A DNA stretch of 64,000 bases from Rallus limicola (Eukaryota > Chordata > Aves > Gruiformes > Rallidae): contig JAKCOZ010000001.1 in the NCBI GenBank assembly GCA_022605955.1, positions 98,550,211 to 98,614,210 of the forward strand, in the 5' to 3' direction. A program made the position numbers and the translations under genes. The notes beneath the pieces were generated by a model, which was not told the DNA's origin, did not search any database, and saw only the letters and a list, made by a program, of their open reading frames with translations. Below are positions 42,306 through 56,385 of the stretch, piece by piece (position 1 is the first letter of the stretch; the number at the start of each line of letters is the position of its first letter).

Positions 42306-43282
42306 CTGAGAACAAATAAAGAGTAATACAGTCAGAGAGAAAATGATCCCATGCACATTAAAATCCCCAGTGCTGTCACAAAAATACAGTGGATTAGCCT
42401 TTTGAGTCTTAAACAATACCTTCCCTTTTGTACTGTGATCCTGCTTAAAATATCTTCAAAGCACTTGTGTTATATAGCTGTTTGGCTGCCATGTAAGTAT
42501 TCTGCATATCCCATCTCTCACATCCACCAGTATGGATATCAGATCATGGAAAAATGTCTCATATAGTACATATATTCAACACTATAATCTTCATATCCAT
42601 GCTCATTATGCTGTAAATATTCTCAACACTTACATATACGTACTCTGAAACTCCAGAATACCATATTCATTATATATTTTTGTTACTGGTACTTACTCTC
42701 ACAATTTTATCATTAGAACATATGTTTACAGATATTCAGTAAGTAAGGAAACTGTGAAATTACATAGGAAATTCATTTTGTGATGTATGCACCTGTATAG
42801 ACTGTCTTGTGAAAAGTGAACAAAATCCCAGTTTTCCAGAACAGTCTATAAAGTATCATTGGTATTTCAAGGTCTGAAGAAAGTAATACCAAACTTGTAA
42901 TGAATTTCAGGGAGTATCATAATGCTACTTCATCAAGTTTCTAAACTGAAATGCATGATCATTTCATTTTATGTGTGTTATGTTTCAGGATCTTCTGACA
43001 ACATTTTTCCATAAAATATGAGCCCCATAAGACCACAAGTCTGGTCAAGTAATCAAGATTATTCAAATAATATCTTAAAGAATAAAAAGAGTAGAGTGTT
43101 AATATATTAGGGAAGCATTTCATAGGTATGTATATCTACATCAACTCTCTAACAGGGCAATTTTACATAGATTCCTTCTTCCACTTGAACATATGTATGC
43201 AACTTTTCCGGCTTCAGAATGCTTTTTTTACCATTTAAATTTTATTAATGGAAAATTAATATTAGCTGAAAAATAACCTTAC

Positions 43283-43392
43283 CTCTTAAAATCTTGTTTT
43301 CTCCAATACCTTCAAAAATACTTAAAGTGTCTGCATATTGTTGTGTATTAAAAGAAGTGAAGTTCAATTTAATGGATAAACCTTGAGGCACT
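43283..43392 (-). CDS. TMPRSS15: TMPRSS15 CUB1 exon 2
   Basis: A 110-nt exon with acceptor TATCTTAG and donor AGAG|GTAAGG. It reads V-P-Q-G-L-S-I-K-L-N-F, then F-N-T-Q-Q-Y-A-D-T-L, I-F-E-G-I-G-E and K-I-L-R. It aligns with mammalian V-N-Q-G-L-S-I-K-L and Y-E-G-V-G-S-S-K-I-L-R. No long open frame covers it; phase and similarity define it. Confidence 0.94.
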
Positions 43393-45997
43393 CTAAGATA
43401 ACAAGAGAAAAATAAACCTCAAAACTGAAAGTCATGTTCTAGTAATATTTTTTTTTACTATGATGAATGAATTGTGGGCTTGAAATATATTAAGATCAGA
43501 AACAATGAAAAATTACATTAATAATGATTATTAATCAAGATGACCTATTTGTCTATGTTCAAACATATAATATTACCAAAGGAATAGGATATAAACTTTT
43601 TGTAACAGAAGACTCACTGTAATTAAGTATACTTTAGGAACTAAATTGTGTCAACTCCAGAATGTGATATTCAGCTAAATAGTTAGTTGTATTTTTTCCT
43701 CCTCTGCATCTCATTAATTTACAATTACTTTTTAGTACATGTTACTAATAGATAACATCCCACTGCCAAGGTAGGCTTCCTGAAGTTAGATAAGTGGCAT
43801 CCTGGTATCAGTATTAATAGCAAGATACCAAAATCTGTCCCTGGAAAGTCCTGTCAAAATCAGGATTTCCATTAAAATTCGAGGACATTCTATTCAATCT
43901 TACCTTCACCCAGTAACTTCAATAACAAAAGTCACCTTAACTAAAGTTTAAAAAAATACTGGGGTTTATTTTCTTGCAGTAATCTAAGTAACTGACCCAT
44001 TGCCCTTCCACTAAACATATATGTTACCCGATTTCTAAAACTCTACTATCATAATCAGCTTAGTTTCTGATACCAATATTTGTTGATTTCTGGAATTGAG
44101 ATACCCAATGCAAATAGTTTTTCAACAGCAATCTGCTGGTGCTTATCAGTACTGATTAATAGAGAACCATGAAGTGAATATTTGAATTTGCTTTTTTTTT
44201 AAAAAAAAAAAATAAATCTCTCCATAGGGAAAAAACCCCACAAACAAAAAATTCCTTCAGTTGAAAAGAATAAAACATGCAGTTGAAATTTAATATTTCA
44301 AGAAAAAAATAATCTTTCAGGAGAATATTGAACATACTTCTCTTACTGCTGTTTCAAAAGGAGAGGAAATTACATCTTAATTTGGAGAGGAGTTAAATGG
44401 GGTGAAATTTAAAAGCTTTTTGTAAAGGTAATAAGGAAATCTTTCTAGAAAAAGAATGGCAGAAGAGAAATAAAATCTTGGTTATATTATAAGGTCAATT
44501 TTAACACATTTTTATGGGGAGAATAAAAACAGGAGGACAAAATGTTTTTCACTGGTTGCTGGAAAATCCAAAATGTTCCTTCATAGAAAAAATTCTGTTC
44601 AAAATGGAGACAATATTTGAATATTACATTGACTTTTTTCATGGCTTAACTGTCAGCATTGCCAGAATTTTTAAAGCAGATACATAAACCCAGGTGGTTG
44701 TTTTTGTGGTTCACCAATCTGTAATTATACAGATCAGCAGCATCTGTACAATATTATTTTCAACTACTCAGGTAGCTTTTGTTAGCTGCATACCTGGTAT
44801 AGATTATCTACCTAATACAGTCTTGCTTGCAGCTATCGCAGTGTTTGAAGCAAAATGAACAGCTCAGAAGGAAATAGTACACTTGAGACATGACTATTTA
44901 CTGTGCCCAAATTCTGCAACACCAGAAACTGAAGAACAAGTCGGTTCCAGTTTTATAGTCTGAAGGACACAATCTTATGCTTTTCCTGTGACATACCTAT
45001 ATTTTAAAACCAGGTGTAGCGAGTGATTATTGGTGCAGAGTCCTGCTGAAGATGAGAAGGAACAAATGTGCCCAACAGCCAAAAACCTATGGCTTTCTCC
45101 TGAAGTGTCAAGATGAAAGTCCTGAACAAACTCAAACACTAGCATTTTCAAAGGAGAGAGAATGAATGAGGAATGCAAATCTTATCCAATTTTAAGGACA
45201 TGCCCTTAACCTCCTTTGAAACTCTTCTACCAAATTAGTATTTCTCAAAGAATGGCCATTATCACACAGCAGTAATAAGAATTATTGCATTTCAAAGCAG
45301 TAACTTCCGAACTGACAGTCATTGTAGGGATATTTGGAAGGTTCCAGCTTGCAATCTTCTATCTTGAGATGTGCACTTCATGATGAGTTTTGCCATATAC
45401 TATAACTATCATTTCTTCTCTCCCTTGGGCTATGAAGTGGACCTAGAGTATCAAATAGCCGTCCATACTTATGGGTATGTATCCATGATTAAAAAAATTC
45501 CACTTGTGCCTAGGGCTTAAAAGGTATTTGGTGCTATTATATCATATGATGCTCATGCACTTTTAAGACATATTCCTAGGGGACTTGGGAGCACAAGTGC
45601 TCTTAACTCCCAGATTAAATGTGTACCTGTAAACAACAAAGGAATGTTTGAGAATTCCATCTATTAGTAATCTGTATCATTGCCTAAAGACTGCTATTTA
45701 CTGTATTTATTTTGAGCTTATAAATATGTTTCTGTGCGCACATATAATACACAAGATTTCTCAAAATCATAACTAAAATTTTTAGTGGGAAAACTATATT
45801 GTTATGGTTTTTAGACATGCAAGTTTTAAAAGAAAAACTACATAGATGCAAAATAGAAAATGCTATTACATATTTTCCAAGCTAGGGTATTTGGGAATAC
45901 AAACAAATGGTGTGAGATTGATGTGAAGAAAACAATATGACCTCATAATAATAATAAAAAAAAAAATTAGGTAGAAAATTATTGGAAAGTGCCTTAC
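43393..45997 (-). other. TMPRSS15: TMPRSS15 intron
   Basis: Intron of about 2.6 kb. It is AT-rich with a T/A run near 44192-44216. No repeat family recognised. Confidence 0.7.
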
Positions 45998-46106
45998 TTT
46001 ATAATCCATTGGCAAGCAATATTTGCATTATACGGTTTTGGATAATTCATAGAGTGAAAAAACCCAGAGGAATCAGTCAACATAAATTTTCCATCACAAA
46101 CTGCAG
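45998..46106 (-). CDS. TMPRSS15: TMPRSS15 CUB1 exon 1
   Basis: A 109-nt exon with donor ATAAA|GTAAGG. It reads A-V-C-D-G-K-F-M-L-T-D-S-S-G-F-F, then N-Y-P-K-P-Y-N and C-Q-W-I-I, the start of the first CUB domain. Two acceptors six bases apart (ACAG at 46107 and GCAG at 46101) both keep the frame. The outer one gives C-A-A-V-C, which matches the mammalian C-A-T-V-C spacing, so I chose it. Confidence 0.93.
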
Positions 46107-48830
46107 CTGTAAAGATATAATGAAAAACATTTGTCAAAATGCCATTTGAAAAACAGGATCGTAGCCAATATAACGGAGATCTTTCATATAGGTTTACATG
46201 GATTACCTTGAAAATGCTTTGTAAGCAGCAATGGGAAGACAAAATAAAACACACTAACAACTTAATCCTACTTCTAATGCATATAACTATTTTATCTCTA
46301 AGTACTATATCCAAATAAAAATAATATAGATAAATCATTTTAAAGTTAGAGAAAATCCAAACTAGCCCAAATCAATACAAATAAATCAAATCCAACAGCT
46401 GGATTCAACTAATGCAACTCTCCTTTAATTTTATTGTATATATTTGTAAGGAAACATGATCTTGCCTTAATGGTTCTTATCTAGAGATATTTTAAATCAG
46501 GAAACTGTGTTTGCACTACCAGAAACAATTTGATATCATGTGGATAAAAGCAAGAAAGGATATAGTTGACTATTGCTATCTCTAGTTTTATGAGCTTTCT
46601 AGTTCCTTATATATCACTAAGTACTCAAAGATAAGTGGATATCCTGAGTTTCCTGCCAGCTATTGAATTCATTCATCTGAGACAAATGTCATCCATCATT
46701 ATGTATTTTTTCAAAAAGCTTTTATTAGCTTTGTTTCCTTGGTGCTGCTACTCCTATCTAAGCATGTTCTTTGTTTAAAAATCATGGTGTTTTGGTTTTT
46801 TTAAAAGTATTTTCAAGCCTCAGCAAGATTGAAAATGCTAGTTCATGTAGAGTTATTTTATTTCAGCAGACACTGAAGCACTGTTGAAGCTTTTGTTGCA
46901 TCTTTTAAACATTCTGTCAGGAATCTGTCGGATGTTTATTCTTCGGTTTTTCAGAAAGTATCATAGAGCTTTCAAATAAGGATAAAATTAGTACCATACA
47001 TGATTATCTGGAGAGATAAGGGCAAGTTCGTCAATTTGAGGCAGATAAACAAGAAATTAGATAGAGTTTTTCATTAACATCAGAAATTAAATCATACCTA
47101 TAATGACTATCCAAATTATGAATAATCAATAATATCGAAAATTAAATTGAAATTTTATTGAGCATAGTCCTCCCCAGGGAAATTATATATAAAATGATAA
47201 ATTGGTGCTCCTTGTCTGTTCATTTTATAAGTGTAAAATTCTTTCTGACTACCACTGTAGCAAACACAACATAAAAAGTAGCCTTGTTTCAGTCAGTCTC
47301 AGGCATGGACTGTTAATAAAGCCTATGAAGAATGAACTTCACTAACAATGATATTTCTAATGCATGATTCAGAATAGAAACATATTCCCTTTTGCATTCT
47401 TTGTTGTCTTTGAGAGGAAAACAGACCACATAAGATTGTAAGAACACAGAGAAACAAGGTCCATGGAAGAGAGAGTTATTAGTCTATATAACCTTTTTAG
47501 AATAAAAGCTATAGCATTAGAGCTGGGTACTACTTTTTTTTCTCCATTTTTATTCATGTGTTTCCTGTCCTTGCCAATGGGCTAATATTTACAAGCATTT
47601 CCCATGGAGAAGAAGAAAATCAGTGTGAGAAGAAGGAAAGTTCTCAGCTTGTTATTAATTAAGAGTGCAAAAAAGTGGTACTGATAACACTTGGTTACTA
47701 AGACCCATGCTTATCTAAAAAGGAGTTTATAGCACTGTCAGAAATAGAGACATATCATACTGTTATAATAAACTTAATAATAAAAGTTTTCTCTTGTCAA
47801 CAATGCATTTCCGTTCCTGCTTCCTTCTATTTTTATCTCTTAAGAGACACTGACTAATTTCAAACAGGACAGAAAGATTCAGGCAAAAGTCCTTAGGCTG
47901 CTCATTCACAACCTAGCAGTACTCAGTGCTTAGTATCTCAGGAAGATAGCTGGGGCAGCTCCTATTTCCCTGAAGAAATCCACAGTGCTTCCTCACTGCA
48001 GGGAGGCAGCTGTGGTCAAAGGTGGGCCGGGTCACAGAAAGCATTACATTTTTCCTCCTCCTGGAGCACTCAGGAAAGCCTCAGTTCTCCTAATGAGACA
48101 AGAGACATCTTTTTTTGGAACCACTTCCACTGCTCCCCCAAAATGCCTCTTGCTGTCCATTTCTATTTAATGATGTTGCATACAGTGCACATTAGGAGGG
48201 CTTAATCCTGTTACCCTTGAATTGCAGGGAGAAGCTTCCCAAACTGGTTAGATCAAGCCCACATATTTCACTTGACAGGACCTTTCTCTGCCAAAGGCAG
48301 TACATTACATCCTGGCGTACATATGATTAATCTCTCTCAGTACTGTGGTGATGCTGTGAGGTAGGTAATCACAAAATGTTAGCCAAGACTATAATAACTG
48401 CAAAGAGAGTCCACAGAGAGATATACCTCCTGGGATAAGCCTCCAGTCTCCCCTTCCTTACACTTATGTGCTACATGGCTGCTTTTCAGCAATGCCAACC
48501 ATTATTAATAGATGCTATTCAGACTTTCACATTCCTCTAGAGACCCTTTCATTGGAATTGCTAACTGCAGTTTTACAATGCCTTTTGTTATTGCACTGCA
48601 TTGCAGAGCCAGAAAGAAACCTTTCAAGATAATTTTAATCAATAGAACCAAAATAAATAAAGGTGTTCAGTTGCTTAAATCTCTGCTGAGAATCTGAGAT
48701 TTTACTGAATCTAAAACAGGAAGACATTGTTAATATTCACTCTTGTATCCTATATTTTAAACCACCAACATATCAGAAGTACTATAGGGAATAATAACCA
48801 AACTGGAAAAAAACAAACCAAGTTGTTTCA

Positions 48831-48990
48831 CAGAATCATAGAATGCTTTGGGTTGGAAGGGATCTTAAAGATCACCTAGTTCCGAACCCCCTGCCTTGGA
48901 CAGGGACACCCTCCACTAGATCAGGCTGCTCAGGGTCCCATCCAACCTGGCCTTAAACAGGGGACATCCACTACTTCTCTGGGCAACAGC
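48831..48990 (-). mobile_element. CR1 LINE 3' fragment
   Basis: The plus strand begins cagaatcatagaatgctttg, then 'ggttggaagggatcttaaag', 'cctccactagatcaggctgc' and 'caacctggccttaaacaggg'. This is a short, relatively well-kept CR1 3' end in the same orientation as TMPRSS15. Confidence 0.93.
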
Positions 48991-50900
48991 TTTAAAGGGC
49001 AGCCACTCCACTGTGTGCAAGAGCACTTGTAGCATGAATTATGAATTGGCTGTAAAACTCATTATGAAACTCTAAGGCACTTCTGAAAACCTAGACAATT
49101 TCAACTTTTATATGACTGTACTAAGTTACTCTAGGGATGGGACATAAGTGGAAAAAATCAGAGCGGTGGAAAAATTGGCAGGTATCCCAAATGTACATAC
49201 AGCTTATTGCCACTCATTCCACTGGTTTTGCAGTCTGCTAAGAAATCTAAATATATAAATTTAGAGCAGGTCTGAGTTTTTGGATGGAAAATTCTATGCC
49301 TGAAAATGTAACATAAGAGTCATGGAATAACAATTTATCCTCTAGCCAGAATTGTATATCTGTAAGGTTATGAGCTGAAACTGCTAAACTAATGGTAACT
49401 GAGTGACTTGCTTGGAAATACCAGGTATTGGTGAAGACAAACAGAGGCAAATCCTCCAGCTCCCTGAAGCGGACTGTAACTGTAGCTAGTTTCCTTATGG
49501 CATTCTGTCTTTTTTTGCCTTCAATGGACATTCCTGAAATTTTCAGGTCAGTCGTGCATATTCCTTAAAGACTGTTAAAACACTGATCAAGAAATAATAT
49601 CCTCAGGTACAAAGAAGCAGGGCATTCACAACTTGTATTTGTTAGGGATTCAGGGAGAGATGCAAATCAGACCCAAAAGCCATGTGGGTAAGAGGCTATG
49701 CCTCAGCTGAAATCTCTCAAGCACAATTCATAACTGAAACCACTGTGTAGCCTCCAGGGCACAGCTGAGTCATGTAAACATAGCTTCAACAGCAAACAAG
49801 AGAGCTTATTTTTGGTCTTTACCGATGTCTGAATATCAATTAAGTTTTGTCCCATATAACAGGTCTGACTGTAATATCTTTAATAAAATGTGACCAAAAC
49901 TTGTAAACTCAGACTCATTCGTGCTAACTAAAAGTTACTTTTGAACTATAAGGATCAGTCTATCTAAACCAAACCAAACTAAAATAAACAAAATCTGTGT
50001 CTCAAAACAATGGCATGATAGTAGAAATGAATGACTGACGCGTGCAGTGGAACAAAGGTCTAGCTGAGGCTACTTAAAACCTTCTAATTTCCTCAACTGT
50101 AGAGGGACCGGCTCAAGACGATTTAGCTGGATGCAGCTGTTATGCTAAATAGACATTTGGATGTGTTTCAGTGGATATTCCACTGAAACATTTTGATGTG
50201 TATTTTACCTGAAAGGCTCAGCCACATCTCCTTTCTGAGATGGATGCACCCAGAAACATGCAGGTAATGGGCAGGCCTGCAATTAGGGTTTTTCTTTTTG
50301 TCCTGAAGAAAATGCTACTTCTGACAGAAGGGGTCAGGCATGTCATTAGCCTTCAGAGCCAGGCTGGCAGATTCTTCTTTAAAAAACTGCTCTTTTACTT
50401 GTTTGTTTTTAAAGCAGAGCCCTGTGTTTTACATGTTTCTGAAAGCAAGGGCCAGACAAACCTGACTGTTACTCTCAGGGAAACTCAGAAGACTGTTCTC
50501 ACAGCAAAAGCAAAACAAGCTTTCCAGATTTCTAGCACCAAATTATATAAATATATATATATAAAAAACAAACCAAAAATCCCAAACCAAACAGTCAGGG
50601 ACTTAATTGCTCTGACTCCTCCTAAAACATATGCAAAAGTTCTTTGCAGGAAAACTTTGCAGACTTAACTGAGAGCTGAGACTGAAGAACAATGCAGACA
50701 ACATTAACACATGTGCCTCCCCTGTAAAAAGCTTCACACACACATTGGTAAACAGCAAAGTAGTCAGACTCCTCAGTCTAATTTCACAGCATTTATGGCT
50801 ACATGCAGCAGTAGCCAGTCAGATAAAGGCAAACACATGTACTCAAGGTTATAAACTTCTCCTGTTAAGAATCAGTCATGTTTCAAGTTTGTATGATTTT

Positions 50901-51000
50901 CATGGAATCACAGAGGAGTTGAGGTTGGAAGGGACCTCTGGAGTCATCTGGTCCAACCCTCTGCTTGAGCAGGGACACCTGGAACCGGTTGTTCAGATTT
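50901..51000 (-). mobile_element. CR1 LINE 3' fragment (short)
   Basis: The plus strand reads catggaatcacagaggagtt followed by 'gaggttggaagggacctctg' and 'tggtccaaccctctgcttga', the typical terminal block of a CR1 3' end. About 100 bp, same orientation as TMPRSS15. Confidence 0.88.
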
Positions 51001-51580
51001 TCAAATTATCATCTTGCAACTCTGACTGTGGTGCCAGAAGCTCAAATTATTGTGTCCCAGTCATGCAGACACTCCCATTCCCTAGCACTCAGAGCTGTGA
51101 GATTACAGGTGGGAGGCCAACAGAGTTAAGAGCTCCTGCTAGAGCTCCATCCTGCCGTGACAGCGGTCACAGTCACTTGCCCAGACTGTAAATCTTAATT
51201 TGGAAAGAACATTATTTGGTATTACTGGTGCAGAACTTCATATGAATTTTCTATTTTATGATAGAGTCAATATTTATTTATAGATATTCATATTTTAATA
51301 TTAATAGAATAATAACTATATAAAACCATATTTTTCGTATTGTATTTATGTAGCCAATTTGTATTTCTTCATTTTTTATTAACCATATTTTTTTTTAATT
51401 ATAATTTTAAAGAAAGTTGTTTCCATTTACAAGATAAAGATGATAACAATCACTCATTATTTTTAATAGAATAGATTTGGTTTGCACTGTGCACTTTGTG
51501 GCCTATAAAGTATTTACAAACTACAGACTCATTTGAACTCATGTTTAATAAGACAGATTTACAGGGGTTTACATTCTTAC

Positions 51581-51700
51581 CACATCTTTTTTCAGATTCA
51601 TCTGAAACATCTGGACAGTTCAACACTCCATCACAAAATAAATCTTTTCCAATGCAGGTTATACCGTCATCACAAAGTTCAGCAGGTGGCAAACACTCAG
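51581..51700 (-). CDS. TMPRSS15: TMPRSS15 LDLRA1 exon
   Basis: A 120-nt exon with acceptor TATTTCAG and donor TGTG|GTAAGA. It encodes a complete LDLRA repeat: E-C-L-P-P-A-E-L-C, G-I-T-C-I-G-K, F-C-D-G-V-L-N-C and P-D-V-S-D-E-S-E-K-R-C. All six Cys and the S-D-E calcium ligands are present. The usual Gly of C-P-D-G-S-D-E is Val here. It aligns with mammalian L-T-C-I-K-A-D-L-F-C-D-G. Confidence 0.96.
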
Positions 51701-53646
51701 CTGAAATAATAAGGACAACAGCAATAACAGGACAGCAGTAATGAAGTTTTACTACGATGGAAAATTGACTTACCTTTAGTTACTCTAGCACAAATCAAAT
51801 CACCCACTCTACTGTGTTTTACAAAACTGCATTTTTAGAAGCCTGGAATGAAATATTACATACTAAAACGTTAAATATGTCACAGAATGGAATATGTTCT
51901 CAGAAGTGATATTTTTTTGAAACTATGCTTGAAGTAGGACTGGAAAGACATTTCTATGAATTCCCATTTCCTTCTCTTCAAATAAACTATTTAATGCAAT
52001 ATAATAAAAGACATTTTCCAATTTCTTATGCTTGAACAGCATGAGAAAAACTGTAGTTCAGTTTAAATAACAGTAAAAAATCTCTGGTTTTAGTTGAATG
52101 CAATTTAATTTAATTTCTTCAACTTCAACACATCACAATGTTATACTTCATTATGCCAAAGGATCTAATTTTTTAACCAGTATATCTCGAGAATGAAAGC
52201 CTTCAAGTCTGGGTTTTGAAATACCAGGAATATCAGAAAACCTATTTTTTTCAGATTTATGAATTAAATTTGTACATTAAGAGAAAATTGCTGCAAAAAA
52301 AGAATACATGGGCAGATCCTTTATGATCGTGGAATCTGATTAATAGTATTTCCTAGAGCATAAATGTTCGTCCACTGTGAACATGCTTTTTTAGTCTTTA
52401 TATGGCTTTGGTGTTAGACATCTGTAGAATTCAAGTAGGTCATATAAAGTGAACAAAACTATACAGCTAAAATAACCTTCGGATAACTATTAATTTCGAA
52501 ATTCTTGAATAACTTGCATAAATTTAATGGAAAATATTCATTTAGAAGATGTAAACTTGTACTCCTGGTCTTACAGCCTCTAACCATATGGCTCAATTAC
52601 CATTTGTAATACAACCATTCTGCAATCAGATTAATTAAATGCTTGCAGGATGCTGTATTGTATATTAGTAAAAGAGACAAAGATTGAAATTGTTTTGGAC
52701 GTCTTGTAGCATTGTAAAGTGCTTTACAAAACACTTTCAGTGTTATCAGTGCAGACAGTGTAACGCCAAAGAGCTGCCATTTTGCATCCAACTGGTGATG
52801 GAAGCACACAAAACATCCTTTACTCAAGTGCAGGAGGTGGTGCAGTGCCAATGAACGAATTGCCACAGATGAGCAGCGATGGAACTGTGTGTTCTAGACC
52901 CAGAAAAAAAGCCAACCCATAATCTAGGAATATGTATTGCACAAGAAAACATTGTTTATATACGACATGATCAATTCTAGTTTTAGACTTAAACTCAGAA
53001 AACTAAACAGCATTGCCACCTACTGGATAGAAAGAAATTAACAGTTTCTAGGGAAACGACTTATTTTTAAACAGCAAATTGCCCTAAATTGCAATGTAAT
53101 TGCTATACTCAAATAAAAAATGCCATTAAATACATTAGACCCATTTTAAAATGCTGATAAATGTCATATATATTTCATTGTCTAATGAGGTTAGGGAAGT
53201 TTTTCAAAGATTCAAACACCTTTGCATTTCTCTCCAGTTGAAGTCATGTGGGAGATGGTGTTTTGGGTTTGCTTTTGTGGGTTTTTTTTTTGTTAGTTTG
53301 TTTTTGTTTTGTTTGTTTGTGGTTTATATTTTCTTTTTTGGGGGGTGTACGGTGTTGCTGTTGGTTTTTTTAATTTTTTTAACTTCATTTTCAAAAGGTC
53401 CCAGCAAATAATAGGAAACAAAATGAACAGTCAGTATCAGTGTCAATATATTTATATCAATATACATCACTTATAATTCCCTTCTCTTTGAGGAGGTCCC
53501 CTTATTTAAATCAAAGGGAAACCCACATATATATTTGGAGGACTGGGAAGAGAGAATGGAATGATATGAGAAGCAGCTGTACACCACCACTATAATTCTA
53601 AGCTGTCAGACAGTTTAATTTAACCTCCCCATAAAGAGTTACCTAC
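51701..53646 (-). other. TMPRSS15: TMPRSS15 intron
   Basis: Intron of about 1.9 kb. It holds a T/G-rich low-complexity stretch at about 53258-53370. Nothing else recognised. Confidence 0.7.
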
Positions 53647-53688
53647 CTACAGTTGTTGAGGGCTTGCTTGTGGTGAGTCGTCCTGAAC
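53647..53688 (-). CDS. TMPRSS15: TMPRSS15 linker microexon 1 (nearest LDLRA1)
   Basis: A 42-nt phase 1-1 exon with acceptor TTTGCCCAG and donor TGTAG|GTAGGT. With its split codons it adds G-S-G-R-L-T-T-S-K-P-S-T-T-V before A-E-C-L-P of LDLRA1. It is Ser/Thr/Pro-rich, so probably an O-glycosylated stalk, and corresponds to the mammalian K-L-T-T-T-S segment between SEA and LDLRA1. Splice sites and phase are good. At this length, similarity alone is weak. Confidence 0.8.
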   Translation of the reverse strand, partial: VQDDSPQASPQQL

Positions 53689-53995
53689 CTGGGCAAACAC
53701 AACCCAAGGTTAGAACTCTACTTCTTGCTGTCTCAGTGAGACAGTTATTTGCTGTGTCCCTGAACCCCAACTTAGGCAATGATATGGTAATGCCAGCTTG
53801 AGTGGCTTGATCCTGAAGGTAAAATGTCATGACAAATATAACAAAAACAATGTGGAACCCAAGTGGATTTTAAATCTTTCAGCTCTAGTCACAGGTTTTT
53901 CAATAACTTCCAAAAGACTTTTGTTGTTCCCCCCACCCCCCCTTAAAATAAAAGTTAGTATTTCTTGTGTTCCCCTGGTATGTAAAAGTTCTGAC

Positions 53996-54037
53996 CTGAA
54001 GTTGATGTCAAGGGGCTTGTAATTAGACTCGTGGGAT
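53996..54037 (-). CDS. TMPRSS15: TMPRSS15 linker microexon 2
   Basis: A 42-nt phase 1-1 exon with acceptor GTGTCAACAG and donor TTCAG|GTCAGA. It encodes P-T-S-L-I-T-S-P-L-T-S-T-S after a split Asp codon. It has the same length and phase as microexon 1 and resembles microexon 3 in sequence and donor context. Because it is symmetric it can be included or skipped without changing frame. RNA evidence is needed to show that it is used. Confidence 0.7.
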
Positions 54038-56385
54038 CTGTTGACACAAGAGAAGTTACGTTTTCTTTTAAACAACAAACTGTTCAACAAACCAGTTATT
54101 GCAGTGTGAGGAGAGTAGCCTCAAACTATCTAGTATCTGTGTATTTACATGGAGGCATGCATGTATACCTCTGTGTGCATACATGTTTACACCTGAGCAA
54201 ACACCTATGTACAGAAGTAATTTTTATTAGTGACAGTAAACTGCAAAACATTCTGGAAAAATGGAATGCTTATTTGTGATTGCTCCAACACAACTTGCAC
54301 TTAGTGGTGCCCTTAATAAGAGTCACTGAGGATGTCCTTGCTGTTCCCAGTTCCCAAAGGGTCTTCCCCCCCTTCCCCCCCCCCCTTTGATTTTGTATTA
54401 GCATCCCTACTGACTAGTTTTACCTTCTACGTTAATACTCAAATATGTGAGTAGGAGGATGATGTCCTCAGCTGAAAAAGATCCCCATGTCACTAGAGTC
54501 AATGGACCCCGTCCCTTAGTTTACAAGGCGAAAGAATAAAGCGAAAGACGTAGCCAGGCCTTCTCTACTCTTTTACATGTATGGGTTTTGCTGGCAGGAG
54601 ATGCTGGTCATTGGCTATCACACACTTAGCTTTGGTCAATCTTCCTGCTCTCCCAGACTTACTAGTGCACAAACTTGCATGAGGACTTCCTACCAATTTC
54701 TATCAAAACATGCTGATTTAGCAAACATTATTAAAGCAAAACTAGGAAATTTTGTGTTGAATGGATTATGGAGCATTCCTGTGCCAATGGAGTTCCTCTG
54801 GCAGAGAGACACAGAGAGAGAGGAGAGCCCAGCAGAAGGCATGGGGAGGGTGCAACTGGATGGACTGTTCTCACACAGCTACTTTTAGAGAAGAAAGCTT
54901 CATTCACACTCTCCCAGTAGTTTCCAAAGTGTTATATGATATATATGTATCTACCTATGTATCTATCGAAATATTTTCTAAAGCATCTCTGTTTTTAGAG
55001 TAATGAAACATTAAAATACCTAAAACATGGGTAGCATGCATGAGCAAACAGTTCTAATAAAACAGTTATCAGGAAGCTACATCTTGAAGACTGTTGATTG
55101 TTTCAGGCATTCCCAAAAGTGCACATACAAGTTGACAGCAAAAGCCATGAAAGGAGGATCACAAGACAGTGACATAAGTGCTATAAGCACAAATGACAAA
55201 CGGGCAGTTCGTGCAATTTCACTAAAGTAAAAGGAGGTGAATAATGATGAGTTATCCTTAGAGATAATCTTGGAGCTAAACCCCAAGCATCCAGCAGATA
55301 TAAACATACCACATACAGTAAAATTGGGTTATATCATGGGATTCGGACTGAAACAGAAAGAGCAAGGAAGCAGTGTGTTAGCAACCATATGAAAATGACC
55401 TACAGCAGACCTAAGATCTAGGAGAAAGAAATCCACACCAGAAACATTATTTCCATTCCAGTACGGGGTGCTGATGACTCCTAGTGCCCTTCTCCCTTCC
55501 TCTGGAACATCACCTCCTAATTTCTACTTAATCATGATTAATAATATTATTGAACTTAGGCCTCAGAAGAGCATTGATATAGCGTACCAGAGGAAGGTAC
55601 AGATAGGAGAAAATTTGTAATCAGTTTCAACTTTATGCTTGGGAATAAGCTGTAGTAATTGTACACTTTGGACTATACACCTTAGTAGCCCTGTAACTAC
55701 CTTCATAAGTAGTCTTTTATTGTTATTACTGTAATTAGACTTTCAGTAAACACTTGGGCCCCGCATTCATAGATGCATTTCTTTGGCTCACATACATTAC
55801 ATGAAGATGCTGGTCTGGTACTCTGCTCTGGAGAATTTGTATAATTTTATGCAGCATGTATGCGGCAAGTCTGCCTGCATCTAGTGCTACAAAGCATATA
55901 CTGTATTATTCAGCTGTCTGACTGAGTTTTGGCAGGTTTGTACTCAGTGAATTTGTGAGACCAAGGAGTTGTGTCTGCTTCATGCACTAAGGTCATAGAC
56001 TTTCCTTCCACTGTCACTGGAAGTCTTATCAATCAACAATGCTCTGTACATTGGTAACCACAGCATGATAGTAGGACTCCCTAGCCTCAGCTACTTTCCT
56101 AAATCCATGAAAACTTCAGCTTGTGGCCTAGCTGGTTGATGGAGACTCAATTTTTTTTTTTTTTTTAAACTACTAATTAAGGTCTTACAGTACTTAAGAT
56201 CATGCTTTCTCAAATGGTCAGAAATAACATAGGGCAGCTATCACTGAATGCTTGAACCCAGCAGTCAAGCCCCAAATACAGCCAGGGCAGCCTTACCAAG
56301 TGATCCCAGCTGAACAGCAAGTCTTAGGTTTCATCGTGTTGTATTGACAGCAAAGAATGGTTTCTGGTTTATGAAAGATACTGAC
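54038..56385 (-). other. TMPRSS15: TMPRSS15 intron
   Basis: Intron of about 2.3 kb with poly-C runs near 54364-54386. No gene or LINE fragment recognised. The open frames at 54577-55307 have no domain. Confidence 0.65.

Larger units (their letters stand above)
46107..51580 (-). other. TMPRSS15: TMPRSS15 intron with CR1 fragments
   Basis: Intron of about 5.5 kb, one of the longest in the gene. It holds CR1 fragments at 48831-48990 and 50901-51000 and a short (TA)n at about 50548-50563. The open frames at 49247-49531, 50240-50668 and 50745-51191 show no domain or splice context, and I do not call them. Confidence 0.7.

Noticed and set aside
50240..51191. Two adjacent open frames of 142 and 148 codons, plus strand
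   Set aside because: Intronic and without domains. The second runs over a CR1 fragment.
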